64,000 nucleotides of DNA from Paratinospora sagittata (lineage: Eukaryota; Streptophyta; Magnoliopsida; Ranunculales; Menispermaceae): positions 7,493,501 to 7,557,500 of the forward strand of contig CM069613.1 in the NCBI GenBank assembly GCA_035771175.1, given 5' to 3'. How positions within the stretch are numbered: position 1 is the stretch's first letter; each line of letters opens with the position of its first letter. Below the pieces are notes generated by a model. It was not told the origin of the DNA and ran no database searches. It was given only the letters and a program-made list of their open reading frames with translations. Of this stretch, positions 43,601 to 54,876 are shown one piece after another. The translations under genes and the position numbers were made by a program.

Positions 43601-45599
43601 TTCAACTGGCATAGGGTCCTCCTGAAATGCCATATTTGACAGGTTAACCGCAACAAGTGTACTTGTGTCGAAACAACACGAAACGATCTTGATGTGAGGT
43701 TGACGCATGAACACCGAAAATGAATCAAATTGAGTGGTAGGGGTAATAAGACTCTGGTGAAATGTGGACGATGGTCCTTCTGTAGTTTCCACCCTCACCA
43801 TATGCTCCAAGTGCACCATTTCCAACGCAGTCATGGCATTCTAGTCAATCTCCCTAAGAACAGATGTGTCATTAACCTGACTGCGCAAGTGAACCTGAGC
43901 AAACTTGGAAGCCTAAACAAACAAAAAAAATTACATAAGTTACATTAAAAGACAATAAAAAATAGTTTAAAAAATATAAGAAGTAAAATACATGTTCTCA
44001 CCAAGTAGTTGATGGTAGTTCCACTTACAGTAATATACTTTCGAGTTACCGACCAATACCATATCATGTACAGGTCAGAATAATCGAGGATTGACGATGC
44101 ATGATCCTGATTGGCTTCACCCTCAGCAAGTTTTCTTCTCGTTCCTCCCATTGAGCAACATAATCCTTATGGACCGCCAGCCAATCACTATCAGCTTGTC
44201 TTCTCATGTCATAATCATGAAGATCGAATCTTGTGCTGCATGGCTCAGGGATTATTTGTCTCATGCCAAACTGTGACAACACTCGATCGGGCCTATGTAG
44301 CTCGACTATGGAAAAACAAATCAAGGGTAATATAGTTTGCCAAATGTGTTTTTCACGATGACGATACTCAGGTAATTCATTGATTAATTCATCTTAGTAT
44401 GGTGCCCATATTACCTGAACAACTGTGTACTAGTGTCAGTGATGATATGTAGCAAAATAATAATAAGTTTACAATGATCATCAATTCTTCAATGAAATTT
44501 ACCTATTCACGAGTTTGCATGTCCAGAATCTCCCTATATTTATGCACGACATGCATTGGGACCTATGCAGTCACAATAGCGTTTCTCCATCTGCAAAACA
44601 AATGGATAAATCAATTCGATGATATAAATTTATGTATTTATATTTATAACGCGAAAAATAAAGGCTACTTTCAATTTACCTATATCCTAATGGAGGTGGA
44701 AGTAATACATGTGCACGCGGCCCAGCTGGATCATCATGAGCAGTGTTACGTCTTTGTGGAGCTAAAAATGGAAATCAGTATCATGCCCACAATTGCAATA
44801 AAATAAGGGCCCCTGAGACACCTTGTTTCTTAAAATCAACCGCATGACACATTTTACGGTATAGCCAAGCCAAGGTCGCAGTCCCCCATGCGTAAGTGCC
44901 AGCCACGTCAAAATCGGCAAGCCAAGGTAGGAATCCCAAATATACCATGTTGTTGGATTGGTATGAGAATAGGCATCCCCCAATTAGTTGCAAGTTGTAC
45001 GCTCATGCATACCTTTCAATCTAATCTCTATGGCATGCACAGGCAATGGTGGCACTCTATTTGTAAGTGTTGATAACTTAAGTCTACCCCCATGTCGATC
45101 GTTCCCCTTTGGGGTAAATTCGAGCAACTCAAGACAGACCTCATCATAGACTATGTCGGTCGATCCATTCACGAGGAGACCATCAACTGGCAGGCCAAAC
45201 TGAATCTCCACGTCTTGTAGAGTGATAATCGCCTCATCCACTGCCAAGTGAAATGTATGGGTCTCTTATCGCCATCGCTCAATGAAAGTCGTGAGCAAGT
45301 GCCAATCCAACTGTATAAACCCAACACATGCCACTCTGTAAAACCCCGCTCTCTGAAGGTATGAAATAATTTGATGATCCAGTGGAAACGTGCGGTTGAT
45401 AACAGCTTGCCCTTGATGAAAATGTAGCTCCTGGACCTTTTGTAAAAACACAAAAGAAGTCTGCATTTATTAAAATAAAAATTGTGGAATTGAATTACAT
45501 ATCTAAATTTACATTAATTACCTGTCCATCCCAAATGGGACCAAATTGATGGCGGCACTGAAGTGTTAATAGCGATGGATCTTCGGGCCCCGGGTCCAT
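40687..45599 (-). pseudogene. Plant mobile domain (PMD) protein, MAIN/MAIL-like, interrupted
   Basis: The likely start is MDPGPEDPSLL at 45599; exon 1 (45522-45599) ends at a GT and exon 2 begins at 45460 after an AG. Exon 2 gives 'LDHQIISYLQRAGFYRVA', 'WHLLTTFIERWR', then after a stop 'THTFHLAVDEAIITLQDVEI', 'FGLPVDGLLVNG', then 'WLADFDVAGTYAWGTATLAW'. These are the PMD hallmarks. Near 44100-44330 come 'PDRVLSQFGMRQIIPEP' and 'DWLAVHKDYVAQWEER', the PMD C-terminal part. The tail is Pro/Gly/Arg-rich ('RRAPRRGRGRG', 40687-40908). The solo LTR at 40914-43585 sits inside the last coding block. Stops and frameshifts (near 45262, 44984, 44760) make it non-functional. Confidence 0.8.
40914..43585 (-). 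mobile_element. Solo LTR, type A, inside the PMD coding sequence
   Basis: A 2,672-bp block starts TGTCACGACCACAATT and ends GGGCGTTGCA. It is flanked by a perfect 5-bp duplication, CTCTG, at 40909-40913 and 43586-43590. It shares 'GTGAGCTACAACAAGCTCAGTGA' type sequence (near 41247) with 3673-6204. Removing it and one CTCTG keeps the PMD frame open across the site, from '..PVEEGLPE' into '..AITETSDE'. It has no coding content; 'AACCCTAGGTCAA' and 'CAAATCCGGGATTCATGG' repeats lie near 42590-42740. Confidence 0.88.
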
Positions 45600-45803
45600 C
45601 TAAATTATACACAATAAATAAGTATATGAGTTAATGAGATATAGTGGAATCATAAGAATTACAGAAAAACAAGTTGCAGAAAAAAACATAAATGCAAATT
45701 GAAATGAGTTTTAGATAATATAAGGTGCAAATCTCAACATGCACAAAGTCATATAAATGAAAGAGTACAAAATTGTGATTTCAGAACAAAATTATCATAA
45801 AGT

Positions 45804-47805
45804 TGTTGGCCCAGATGTGTCTGAGAGAGGGGGTGAATTAGACACTTAGCAGATTTTAAACTTTCTTTAAAACATTTAAAGTAATAAAAGTATATTAAAC
45901 TAAGTATGGTAAATCAAATACAGTAACAATAATGTACAAGACACACAAGATTTAAAGTGGTTCGGCCTCGCCTACATCCACTACCTAACCTCCTCAGTTA
46001 AGATTTGTCCAAACTCCATTAAGGATCTTCTTACGGATGAAGACCAAATTGTTACACCTTTTCAATTTACGGGCTTGACAATAACCTTTCGCAACTTTCG
46101 GGTGTGAGAACAACCGTTACAAATCGAGCAACACTTGTTTTAAACCAGTGACTAACCAATCACCAATACCAAGGTATAAGATGAGATATGATTCCCTTTA
46201 CTTAGAATCAAAGTGATACTTACAAATCTTTGGATTGAACCTTCTGTTACCACAGATTCAGCAAAATATGTATGATAAAGTTTAGCTGAAAACAGGTTCA
46301 AAAAGCTTTTGTCTTCTTCAATAGATTTTCAAAAAGATATGAATGAAGATCAACTAATCTAGAAGACTTAACGTATTTCAAAATTGATTGAGTTTAAAGC
46401 AACGAGTAGAAGTATAACTTTCAAGAGTATTTGCACAAGTGAAAATTGTTTAAAGATTTGAAAATAGGTTATCAGTTTTTTTCGTTGATTCGTATCTCTT
46501 TTCAATTTGCACTAAGGCAGCATATATATAGAGATAGCAATGACGTAATGTACTTGAAATTTTCAAGTAGAATTTTGGTGCACAAAGCTATTTCAAACAA
46601 CGGACACATTTTTTCCCGAAAAGGATTGATTCAGTTTGCTCAATTACAGGACAACACCTGAATTTTCTGATCATTCATGAAAATAGAATGCTATGATAAA
46701 GTATTGGAACATTCTGAAAAGATTAAAAAAGTTCTAAAAAAGGTTTTGAACAGTTCTAAAAAGTGTATTAGAAAGAGTGCAAATAGCAGCTTTATGACAG
46801 TGTTGGATTAGCTTCCTGATTTGTCAATCAACTTCCTAACGCGTAAAGCCAATTTTGTCATTTTGTTCCTTGAGGACGTTTATAGATTGTAAGCGTCCTG
46901 CTGAACTGTGAAGTGAGGGCACTATTGGAAAGTACGCGTTCTGACTTACTTAACGATTAAAAAACACATAAAGCTTTAAGGGCGTTATTTAAAGATAAGC
47001 GTCCTGACTTGTTTTCGAAACACTTAAAATTACAAGGGCGCTACTAATGTCGTAAGCGTCATAATATTCAAAGCATAAAAACATAAAGGCTCTACTAAAT
47101 ACGTAAGCGTTTTAATATTCAAAACATGAAAACATAAGGGCACTAGTGGACAGTCAACGTTCTGATGTTTAAAACGATCAGCGAGCTGATGTTCAATCAG
47201 CGTCTTGATAAGTTCCTTGGTTGATTTAATGAGGACGCTAGTAACAAAGTAAGCGTCCTGATAGATATGAATTTTTCAACCTTGAACATTATCAATGTCC
47301 TAATATATCAACAACATCCTAACTAACCAAGTCCAAGAGGGCGCTGCTGAGACATTAGCATCCTGATAAAACACATCAGTGTCCTGATGGACACTATAAA
47401 ATAGTTTTGATATTTTTTAACCTTTAAAGCTCAATAAAACAAGATTAAAATCTCGGTATGTTTGAATCAAATCTATTATAGAAATTTCATTATAAGTGAT
47501 CGAAAAATACTTTGAAATCAAATCGACTAATCCATGCAGTCATGCATATTGCTGAATCATATGATAAAAGAGGTTCTACAACCTAAACACAATCTAATAG
47601 CACACAGATATGTCTTCGAACGATTATGGCCTTCAAATTGATCTTGATAACTCTTTCGCCATGCATCATCGATTCTTCGGGTGAGCTTTCATGTGAGATT
47701 AGATGTATAATGCATATAGTTATTATTATAATTAGAATGTAGTTTGCAATCATCAAAATATCTTTCTTATTTCTCGTAAGGGACATGAGGATAATTGGTT
47801 CAACA
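45804..47805 (+). mobile_element. Solo LTR, type B (copy 2), between the MULE genes
   Basis: A 2,002-bp block starts TGTTGGCCCAGATGTG and ends TTGGTTCAACA, flanked by a perfect 5-bp duplication, AAAGT, at 45799-45803 and 47806-47810. It is homologous throughout to 9303-11273. The strand is arbitrary. Its AGCGTCCTG/GGGCGCT cluster (about 46800-47400) is more decayed than in copy 1. Confidence 0.9.
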
Positions 47806-47881
47806 AAAGTGTCACATTACATCACAAAAATTACATCATTATGAAAACTACACAACATAAAGATTACAAAAACTATATCTT

Positions 47882-50373
47882 TTAGGTGGCCTCGCCACGA
47901 CGAGTTGGAAAACTACGTCGATTGTGACCCTCACGCCCACAATGCTCACATCAAATCCTTGAGGACGGTTCTCTTATATCCATCACATTTGTTATGCACG
48001 TCCTTGGTCGACCGGATTTACAAACAAAATCAGTATTAGGGATCACTTTAAACTTGATCAGACACGGTGGCCAAAATGATTCGTGTGGAATTGGATGAAA
48101 CTGTGGCTCATAACACTTAAGGTACTTACCGAGGCGATACCAATCTTCAATGTACGCATCATAATTGAGGGCAGCATAGCGACACACTACCTGTACATGG
48201 GAACATGGGATTCCATAGCATTGTCATTTTTCACAACTACAAAAACGGTCATGTAAATTGACAACCTGTTTGTTTCCTCCTTTGTTCAAACACGCACTTT
48301 GTACCCCAATAACAACCTCGAAGGTTTTGGTCTATCGATCAATCAATATAACTATGTGGTCCCCTGCCTTAGTTGCCCATTTGGTCACCTTCTTAACAAC
48401 GTAAGTGATATAACTTTGCCCTTGACGAATTGCATTTTCTATTTCTTCCTGTCTAACATTAAACCATGCAATTGTTTTATAGAACGTCAACTGCACTAGT
48501 GTTGTGATTGGGTACATTCGGGCCCCTTTTAAAATGCCATTAAAGTTTTTTACACGGAATAAAAACAAGAAAAACGCATAGAAAACATAAAAAGATCAAC
48601 ACACACACACACACATATATATAATCACGCATATTGAAAGAATCACAAAAAAATAGACACACTAACCAGCTACATTGGAAGTCAACCAACCATACCGCAC
48701 TCCACCATCGTATGCCATTGTCTGTAGCTTCTTGTCAATGGCATTGAGCCGCCTTGTGCAACCTTCTTGTTTATGTTCAAGTTTTTTTCATTACTGCCTC
48801 AAATTTTCTTGGTTAGTGTTGTGACCCCACTTTTTTAGCAAAATCTCTCAACTCATGGTTGTGGACTTTATCATTGAAATTATTACCTACATGACGCAAA
48901 CAATACATATGATATGCATTGGGCTCTGTCCAACCATTCTTGGGGTCTCTAACGGCTGCCAAAATACCTGCATGGCGATCACTGATTAGGCAAATCTCAG
49001 CTCTATTCATCCCTTGACATCGAAGGACTCCATGGAACCACGCCCAATTATCTATATTTTCTTCCTCAACAATGACAAATGCGAGAGGAAATATATAACT
49101 GGTTGCTTCAATACCCGTGGCAATGAGCATCTTACCGCGGTATTTTCCATATGTGTGTACCATCAATTTGTATTATGGGCCTACAATGCTTGAAGCCCTC
49201 GATTGAAGCACCGAAGGCCCAAAAACAACGATGAAAAACCACTTCACCAGGATATTTTGGATCTTCTGGGTAGTGCTTAACTCCTGTAATGGTGTCGAGA
49301 TTTGTTGCATTCAATGCATCTATCCACTTAGGAAGCACGTTGTATGATCCCTCCCAATCACCAAAAATCTTCTCCATCACCTTCCTTTTTGTACGCCACA
49401 CTTTCCTATAATGCACATCGGATTTGTATCTGTCTTTAATCATTTCGTGAAGCGTCCCCACTAAAGTTGAAAGATCTCACCTTATAATTTTAAAAACCTC
49501 ACTAAATATCAATGATTAATCTAATTGTATATGGTCCTGTGACATTCAAGGAAAGACACATGAGTGGGTTCCCTCGCACTTTGTGATCTCAAACATCCCT
49601 GTCCTCTTACGCTTTGCCGCCCTCAGCCTCCACTGACAACCGTCCTTCCACTTCTTGTACTTAACTGACCATACATTGGGTTCTAAATCGACGACAACAT
49701 ATTCACGTTGTTGTGCTATGCAACATCGATTCACAGTATGTTGAAAGTTTTCTTTGCTAGGAAATGTAAGTCCTTTGCAAAAATCATGTGACTCACCCAT
49801 AGATATGTTTTCATGATCATCTAACATTGGTGTCATTGCTTGATTATTAAGTTCCATGAAACTTGGTGATGAAGGATAGCCTATCGTGGTAGGTTGAGGT
49901 GTACCCCCTACACCATGAAACTAAGCTTCATGTGCCTCATTATCCGCCATGTTCAACCCATTGTCTTCCTCTTGCAATGGAGTTGCATACAAAGAACCAT
50001 CATTTCGTATTACCGTCAAGAGTGCATTACTCAAATCAATGGGATTCGATGTCTCTTGTCCTCCATCACTGTCGTTGTCTTCATCACTATCTTCACTGAT
50101 TTGTTCACGGTCATCGTCAAAATTGAAATCATCATTAGATAAACGTGCCACAGATGGAAAAGTATCATCAACTTCAGGTCCCATGCCCACATTTGCAGCT
50201 TCAATGGGTGACATTGTACTGGGACCAATGTTCTTCAATGATCTTCGTACACTAGGGCCACCTACATCTGCATAGCTTGGGGAGCTCCTCGTATGAGCTT
50301 GAGTTGGAATTCCACCGACAACATCAACATATAACTCCATATTATTAGGAGGTGGAATCTCTTGCACCACCAT
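47882..50373 (-). pseudogene. mudrA-like MULE transposase, broken
   Basis: Order on the minus strand: an acidic N-terminus (start 50373, 'DFNFDDDREQISEDSDEDND'); the MuDR DNA-binding domain near 49560-49780 ('VWSVKYKKWKDGCQWRLRA', 'EGTHSC'); a helical part near 49150-49460; the MULE catalytic core with 'IIQIDGTH' (Asp 1, near 49160) and 'CLISDRHAGILAAV' (Asp 2, near 48985); 'YHMYCLRHVGNNF'; a SWIM zinc finger near 48195-48245 ('CSC' ... 'CSH'); and a C-terminal zinc knuckle 'CEHCGREGHN' near 47905-47945 whose last Cys is Ser. Stops lie near 49921, 49546, 49460-49520, 48215 and 47951, and a 1-bp frameshift near 49150. It bound the MULE ends and catalysed transposition. Confidence 0.85.
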
Positions 50374-52000
50374 GGCAAATATGTCCCTTTAACTCTTGCT
50401 CATTTCTAATAGGAACATTCGTATAGTTTAAATTTCCAACTCCAAAAAACAATGGACATCTATAGGTTATATTTATTCTTGAGCCACTGGAAATCCGCAG
50501 TACATTTCAGATAACCCCTTCAAATTCTTCAAAATTAATGCCAAATTGAACTCTTACAATGCCAATCGGTTGACTATCATATGATACACCTTGAGGGCCG
50601 TGTAATATTTGGCCATTTGTATAGCCTATTACTAAAACGAATTTGTCTGTCATCTAGATTCACGTATACAATCAAAACAACCTCATCAACATGAATATTA
50701 ATATTATAGCACATAGTTCAAATGCACCTAAAGAAAATTCTAAAGCAAACACATAAAAATGGAAAATAAAGTCGTAGAGGAAACCAATGCACCTAAAGAT
50801 AAAATAAATAACTTTAACAAAAAATTTTAATTTTCCAAATTAAAAAACCTTAAAAGAGAAGGAAAGAAAAATCTCCCTAAAATTATTAAGACAAAAGATT
50901 AATCATTTAATTTGGACGTTTCTAAGAACTTTAAATAAAAATACAAAAAATAAAACTGACCGAATAAACGATAATCATTTAATTTTTGCAAAGATTATTT
51001 TTAAAAATAATACGATAATCATTTAATTTGGACGTTTCTAAGAACTTTAAACAAGCAAATAACTCCAATAAAATAATTTTTACAACCAAGCAGCTTGACT
51101 TTAAATAATAGTACATTTAAGATTATTTAGTATATATGCTCGATTATATTCTCTAAAGGCACAAGCTATAATATTTTTCTTTCTACATAAGGAAGAAAGC
51201 AACGACTACTCGGTTTACGGGTGTTAAGTATGATTCATTAGCTAGTTGAGACATTTGAACATAAATTGATCTTTCTAGAACATGGACAAATGTATTTTTA
51301 CAATTTTCCCAGTTTTTACAATTTTTGCATAGGTATTCATCTTTTTAGAACGAAGAACAATGAATCTAACAAATCATAAAAGTAGATAAAAAATAATAAA
51401 TAAAAATACTAAAAATAACACTAACGGAATAAACGATCGTCGAACTAAATCTAACAAACTATGAAAGTAGATCTAAAATAATAAATAAAAATATAAAAAA
51501 TAAAACTAACCGAATAAACGATCGGTGCACCTAATCTAACAATTGTATTAATCTTTCTAGAACGAAGAACATCGAATCTAACAAACAATAGAAGTAAGTC
51601 TAAAATAAATAATAAAACTAACCAAATAAGCAATCGTTGTCGAGGGGTTGAACAACCGAAAAAAGTGAAAGAGAGCAACCCGCCGAAAAACGGGAAGAGA
51701 TTCATTGGACTCTACCAGAGAATGGGAAAAAGACGTCAGAGAGAAAATGAAAACCACCGGTGAGGGAGAGAAAATCACCAGAGAAGGAGAAAAGAGGGGC
51801 GTTAAAGACTAAAAGCGAAGGAGAGATGAAAAAAAAAAAAGAATGAGAGATGAGAAAGCAAGATCTCGCCAGAGAACTAGTAACTTCGGAGATGCCAAAG
51901 AGAGGTGTCGCCGAAGGGGTTTGCACGAGATACCGAAGATAACTGGAAACTTATGGTTTGTTTTTTTTTTTTTCTACGTTAGGTTTTTCTTTAATTTTCA
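50374..52000. other. 5' flank of the transposase gene, AT-rich with tandem repeats
   Basis: There is no gene. A ~90-110-bp unit ('GAACGAAGAACA.TGAATCTAAC...AATAAACGATCG') repeats about three times at 51342-51640, and 'ACGATAATCATTTAATTT' is repeated near 50968 and 51010. Purine-rich sequence follows (51650-51900). MULE ends often carry such subterminal repeats. Confidence 0.5.
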
Positions 52001-52002
52001 AC

Positions 52003-52044
52003 GAAGGCGTCTTTAAAAAAGTCATTTTTACAAAAGACGCCTTC
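52003..52044. repeat. GAAGGCGTCTTT hairpin
   Basis: Perfect 12-bp arms GAAGGCGTCTTT (52003-52014) and AAAGACGCCTTC (52033-52044) enclose an 18-bp loop. A related GAAGGTGTCAAAGACCCCTTC palindrome follows at about 52078-52098. Stacked palindromes like these are common in DNA-transposon ends. Confidence 0.6.
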
Positions 52045-52098
52045 TTTAAAAATTTTAAAAATATATTTTTTCAGTGAAGGTGTCAAAGACCCCTTCAT

Positions 52099-52491
52099 AA
52101 GAAAAAAAAAATTTAAAGAGAAGGTGAAGGTGCAGTACAAGTTTTTTTGCATTGAAAAAAACGCATTTGACGTGACAAATAAAAAAATTATAAAAAAATA
52201 CCAAGCTAGTCCATGTGGCCTATTTACTGTTGAAAGTTGGGTATTGGTGTTATTATTTTTTAAATTTTAATATTAATGACAAAATTTTAATTAATTAAGT
52301 TAATAATGTCAAAAACCCCATAGCAAAAGAGGGGTCCCTTCTAGGGGTATTCATCAACCCGAACAACCTGACCGAACCGAACCTTTTGGGTTAGGTAAGT
52401 TGTTTGGGTTGGTTAGGTTTTAAAGTACCCAACTTGATTAATTTGGGTTAGGTCACGGGTTTAGCCCATGAAAACTCGAGTAACCCGACCT

Positions 52492-52527
<36 letters not shown>

Positions 52528-53610
52528 TTTTAAATTTTATATATAAAGTTTTAAGAAATATATCATGTTTATTTAATGAACTAGTCCAATCATGTATTAT
52601 TTTTTTTTAATTTTTTAATAAAAAATAAATTTACAATAAACTCATATATGTATTTAATATCTTATTGACAATCATTTGTTACTTTTTCTAACTTTTTAAT
52701 TAAAAAAAATAAATTTATAATAAACTCTCTTTACATTTACTATTTTATTGATAATTATTTGTTATTCTTTCTAATTTTTTAATTAAAAAGAATAAATTTA
52801 TAATAAACTCATATTTGTATTTATTTTTTATTTTTTTTAAGGCATTTAAAATAATTCTTTCTAACTTTTTATTAAGAAAAAGAATATCAGACTCAAGTGC
52901 AACCCGATTAACCGATTCAACTCAAATCGATTACAAATTATTTGAATTAAATTAAATTAAAAAATTAATTAAGTTAAATTAAATTTTAAATTTATTAACT
53001 TGAATAATTTAAATTAAGTTAGATTTTAATCCTAAATCGAATCACCCCAACCCACGTACACCGCAGTACCCTTTCCTCTTTTTCTAATCCAGCGCTTTAA
53101 CTGCCCCCGTCCTCATCTCGATCACTTTGTCTACTTTGATCTGAATGTTGGGCAAATTTCCTTGCTCTCGTCACTGATAGTGACGATGAGTGAGTTGAAC
53201 ATTAATTGTACTCTTTTATAAGGGTAAAAGATTAAAAAAATAAATTATTATTATAAAAAATTATGATGGGTTTGCATTAATTCAAACCCCTCCACCCGTC
53301 GGTCAGGTAAATGATACGTTTTTTTGGCATGAGGTCGGTAAGGTCACTTCATTGTGTCGGGTTGAAAAAAACAAAAAAAAAAGACTCGTTTTCAGTTTTC
53401 ACCCTTTTAACGGCAAATTGAACTGAACGATCGATTCCTTTGGAAACTGAACCGATTGCATTGGTAAAAAAATATCTCAAAACATAAATTAAGCATAGGC
53501 GACATTAGATATATAATACCCTTTGACGGAAAAATGTACAATATAAAAACAATCAGCGGCGTATGTAACGTAATCCAAGCTTAGTTTATGTTTTAATTTA
53601 TTTTTTTTCA
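52099..53610. other. AT-rich DNA, possible degenerate hAT-like element
   Basis: There is no gene. Between about 52343 (TAGGGGTATTCATC) and 53050 (ATCGAATCACCCCA) the two ends are imperfect complements, and both flanks hold 'AACCCGA' / 'GGGTTAGG' repeats, a style seen in non-autonomous hAT-like elements. No 8-bp duplication was found. A TA microsatellite is at 52496-52523. Confidence 0.35.
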
Positions 53611-53758
53611 AATATTAATTTAATTATATAAAAAATTATAATTATAATATAATTACACATTCATATTTATTTAATTTTTTATTACATCTCTTGAAATATA
53701 TATAACATACACATTCAATAAATATAAATGTATAATTATATTATAATTAAATTAATAT
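53611..53758. repeat. AT-rich foldback (MITE-like)
   Basis: The arm AATATTAATTTAATTATA... from 53611 and its imperfect complement ending ...AATTAAATTAATATT near 53758 pair over about 45 bp. The arms both hold the 'ATAATATAATTA' block. No target duplication is clear. Confidence 0.55.
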
Positions 53759-54090
53759 TTTTTTAAACAATTATGTGTAATTATTATTTTATTTTTTTAT
53801 TTATTAATTTTTTGACATTCAAGAGATTTTTTTTTTTTTTAATAAGACTAATTTTTTTAAATTTAAGTATTACAAACGTATTTAAGTTGACTCTTCTACT
53901 AAAAACGAATAAATAGAAGCACACCCGCCGAACAATTATGTGTGATTAGCCTTACCAGTAAATAAACCCCAAACATTTTGCGTTGACCAAATTCTGATCA
54001 ACCTTACAGTGGCCTTTGAAATTTGGTCATTTGAAAACTGAGACTCAAGAGTTGTTGGTTCACTTACGTGCGTGCGCCCAGTGTTAGTAT

Positions 54091-54116
54091 CCCACGAGAA
54101 ACGAGCTTCTCGTGGG
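54091..54116. promoter_or_regulatory. Perfect palindrome in the DJ-1 promoter
   Basis: Arms CCCACGAGAA and TTCTCGTGGG (10 bp each) flank ACGAGC, 170 bp upstream of the DJ-1 start codon and about 40-60 bp before TATA-like sequences. An ACGT core (TTACGTGCG) lies near 54064. A dimeric regulator could bind here; this is inference. Confidence 0.45.
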
Positions 54117-54155
54117 AACCAAAGCCTCACGACCCACGCTCTTAGTCTTCCCCCC

Positions 54156-54178
54156 TTTAAAACCCCGAATTTATAGCA
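54156..54178 (+). promoter_or_regulatory. Possible TATA region of the DJ-1 gene
   Basis: CTTTAAAAC (54156) and ATTTATAGC (54169) are the only TATA-like sites in the 130 bp before the start codon. A start near 54200 would give a ~90-base purine-rich leader with GAGAGA repeats. Confidence 0.35.
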
Positions 54179-54285
54179 CTTGTTCTTCCTCATCAAAGCA
54201 AAATTATTAACAAAGAGAGATCGAGATCACAGTTTTAATTAATCTATTAGGAGGCATCGCCATATATAGAGAGATAGAGAGAGAT

Positions 54286-54834
54286 ATGGGTTCGCTTAAG
54301 GTTGGAAAGTCAGTGGTGATGGTTTGCGGAGACTACATGGAGGAGTACGAGGCTATAGTCCCGTTTCAGGTGCTTCAGGGCTTGGGCATACGAGTCCATT
54401 GCGTCTCTCCTGGCAAGAAATCTGGTGATAAGTGTCTCACTGCTGTTCATGATTATATGGGATATGAGGTACGATGTATATACTACTATATATTCTATAT
54501 ACCTTCATTAATTTTAATTTTATTTTAATTTTTTTCTTTTTTTTGCTTTTCCTTAAGAAAATATCATTCTAATCGTAGTCTTTTACAAGTTTCAATATAT
54601 ATAATAAATGATCCAAAGTACACATACAGAGACTATCATTTGCACAGCAAGCATGTTTCTTATAAGAAATTTAATATTATTTAAAATAAAAAAATATATA
54701 AATACATATATAACTATACCTTTACATTCATTCTACATGTGAGTTTTACACATCTAAAGTATGTAATAATAGATCTAATAAAATTTGTAGGTGTAGTTAA
54801 TAAAACATACACATTTACATGTATATATATATGT

Positions 54835-54876
<42 letters not shown>

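Larger units (their letters stand above)
40433..52000 (-). mobile_element. Decayed Mutator-like element with transposase and plant mobile domain
   Basis: A mudrA-type transposase (47882-50373) and a plant-mobile-domain gene (40687-45599) lie head to tail on the minus strand, with AT-rich flanks. Limits are approximate: the left is where the satellite stops, and the right is near the GAAGGCGTCTTT hairpin at 52003. No terminal inverted repeats or 9-bp duplication could be read by eye, so it may be a non-TIR MULE or the ends may be eroded. Two solo LTRs were inserted later. Confidence 0.6.

Noticed and set aside
43351..43614. 87-residue plus-strand frame
   Set aside because: It lies in the end of a solo LTR and crosses into antisense PMD sequence.
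52343..53050. A firm hAT element call
   Set aside because: The ends are only loosely complementary and no 8-bp duplication was found.
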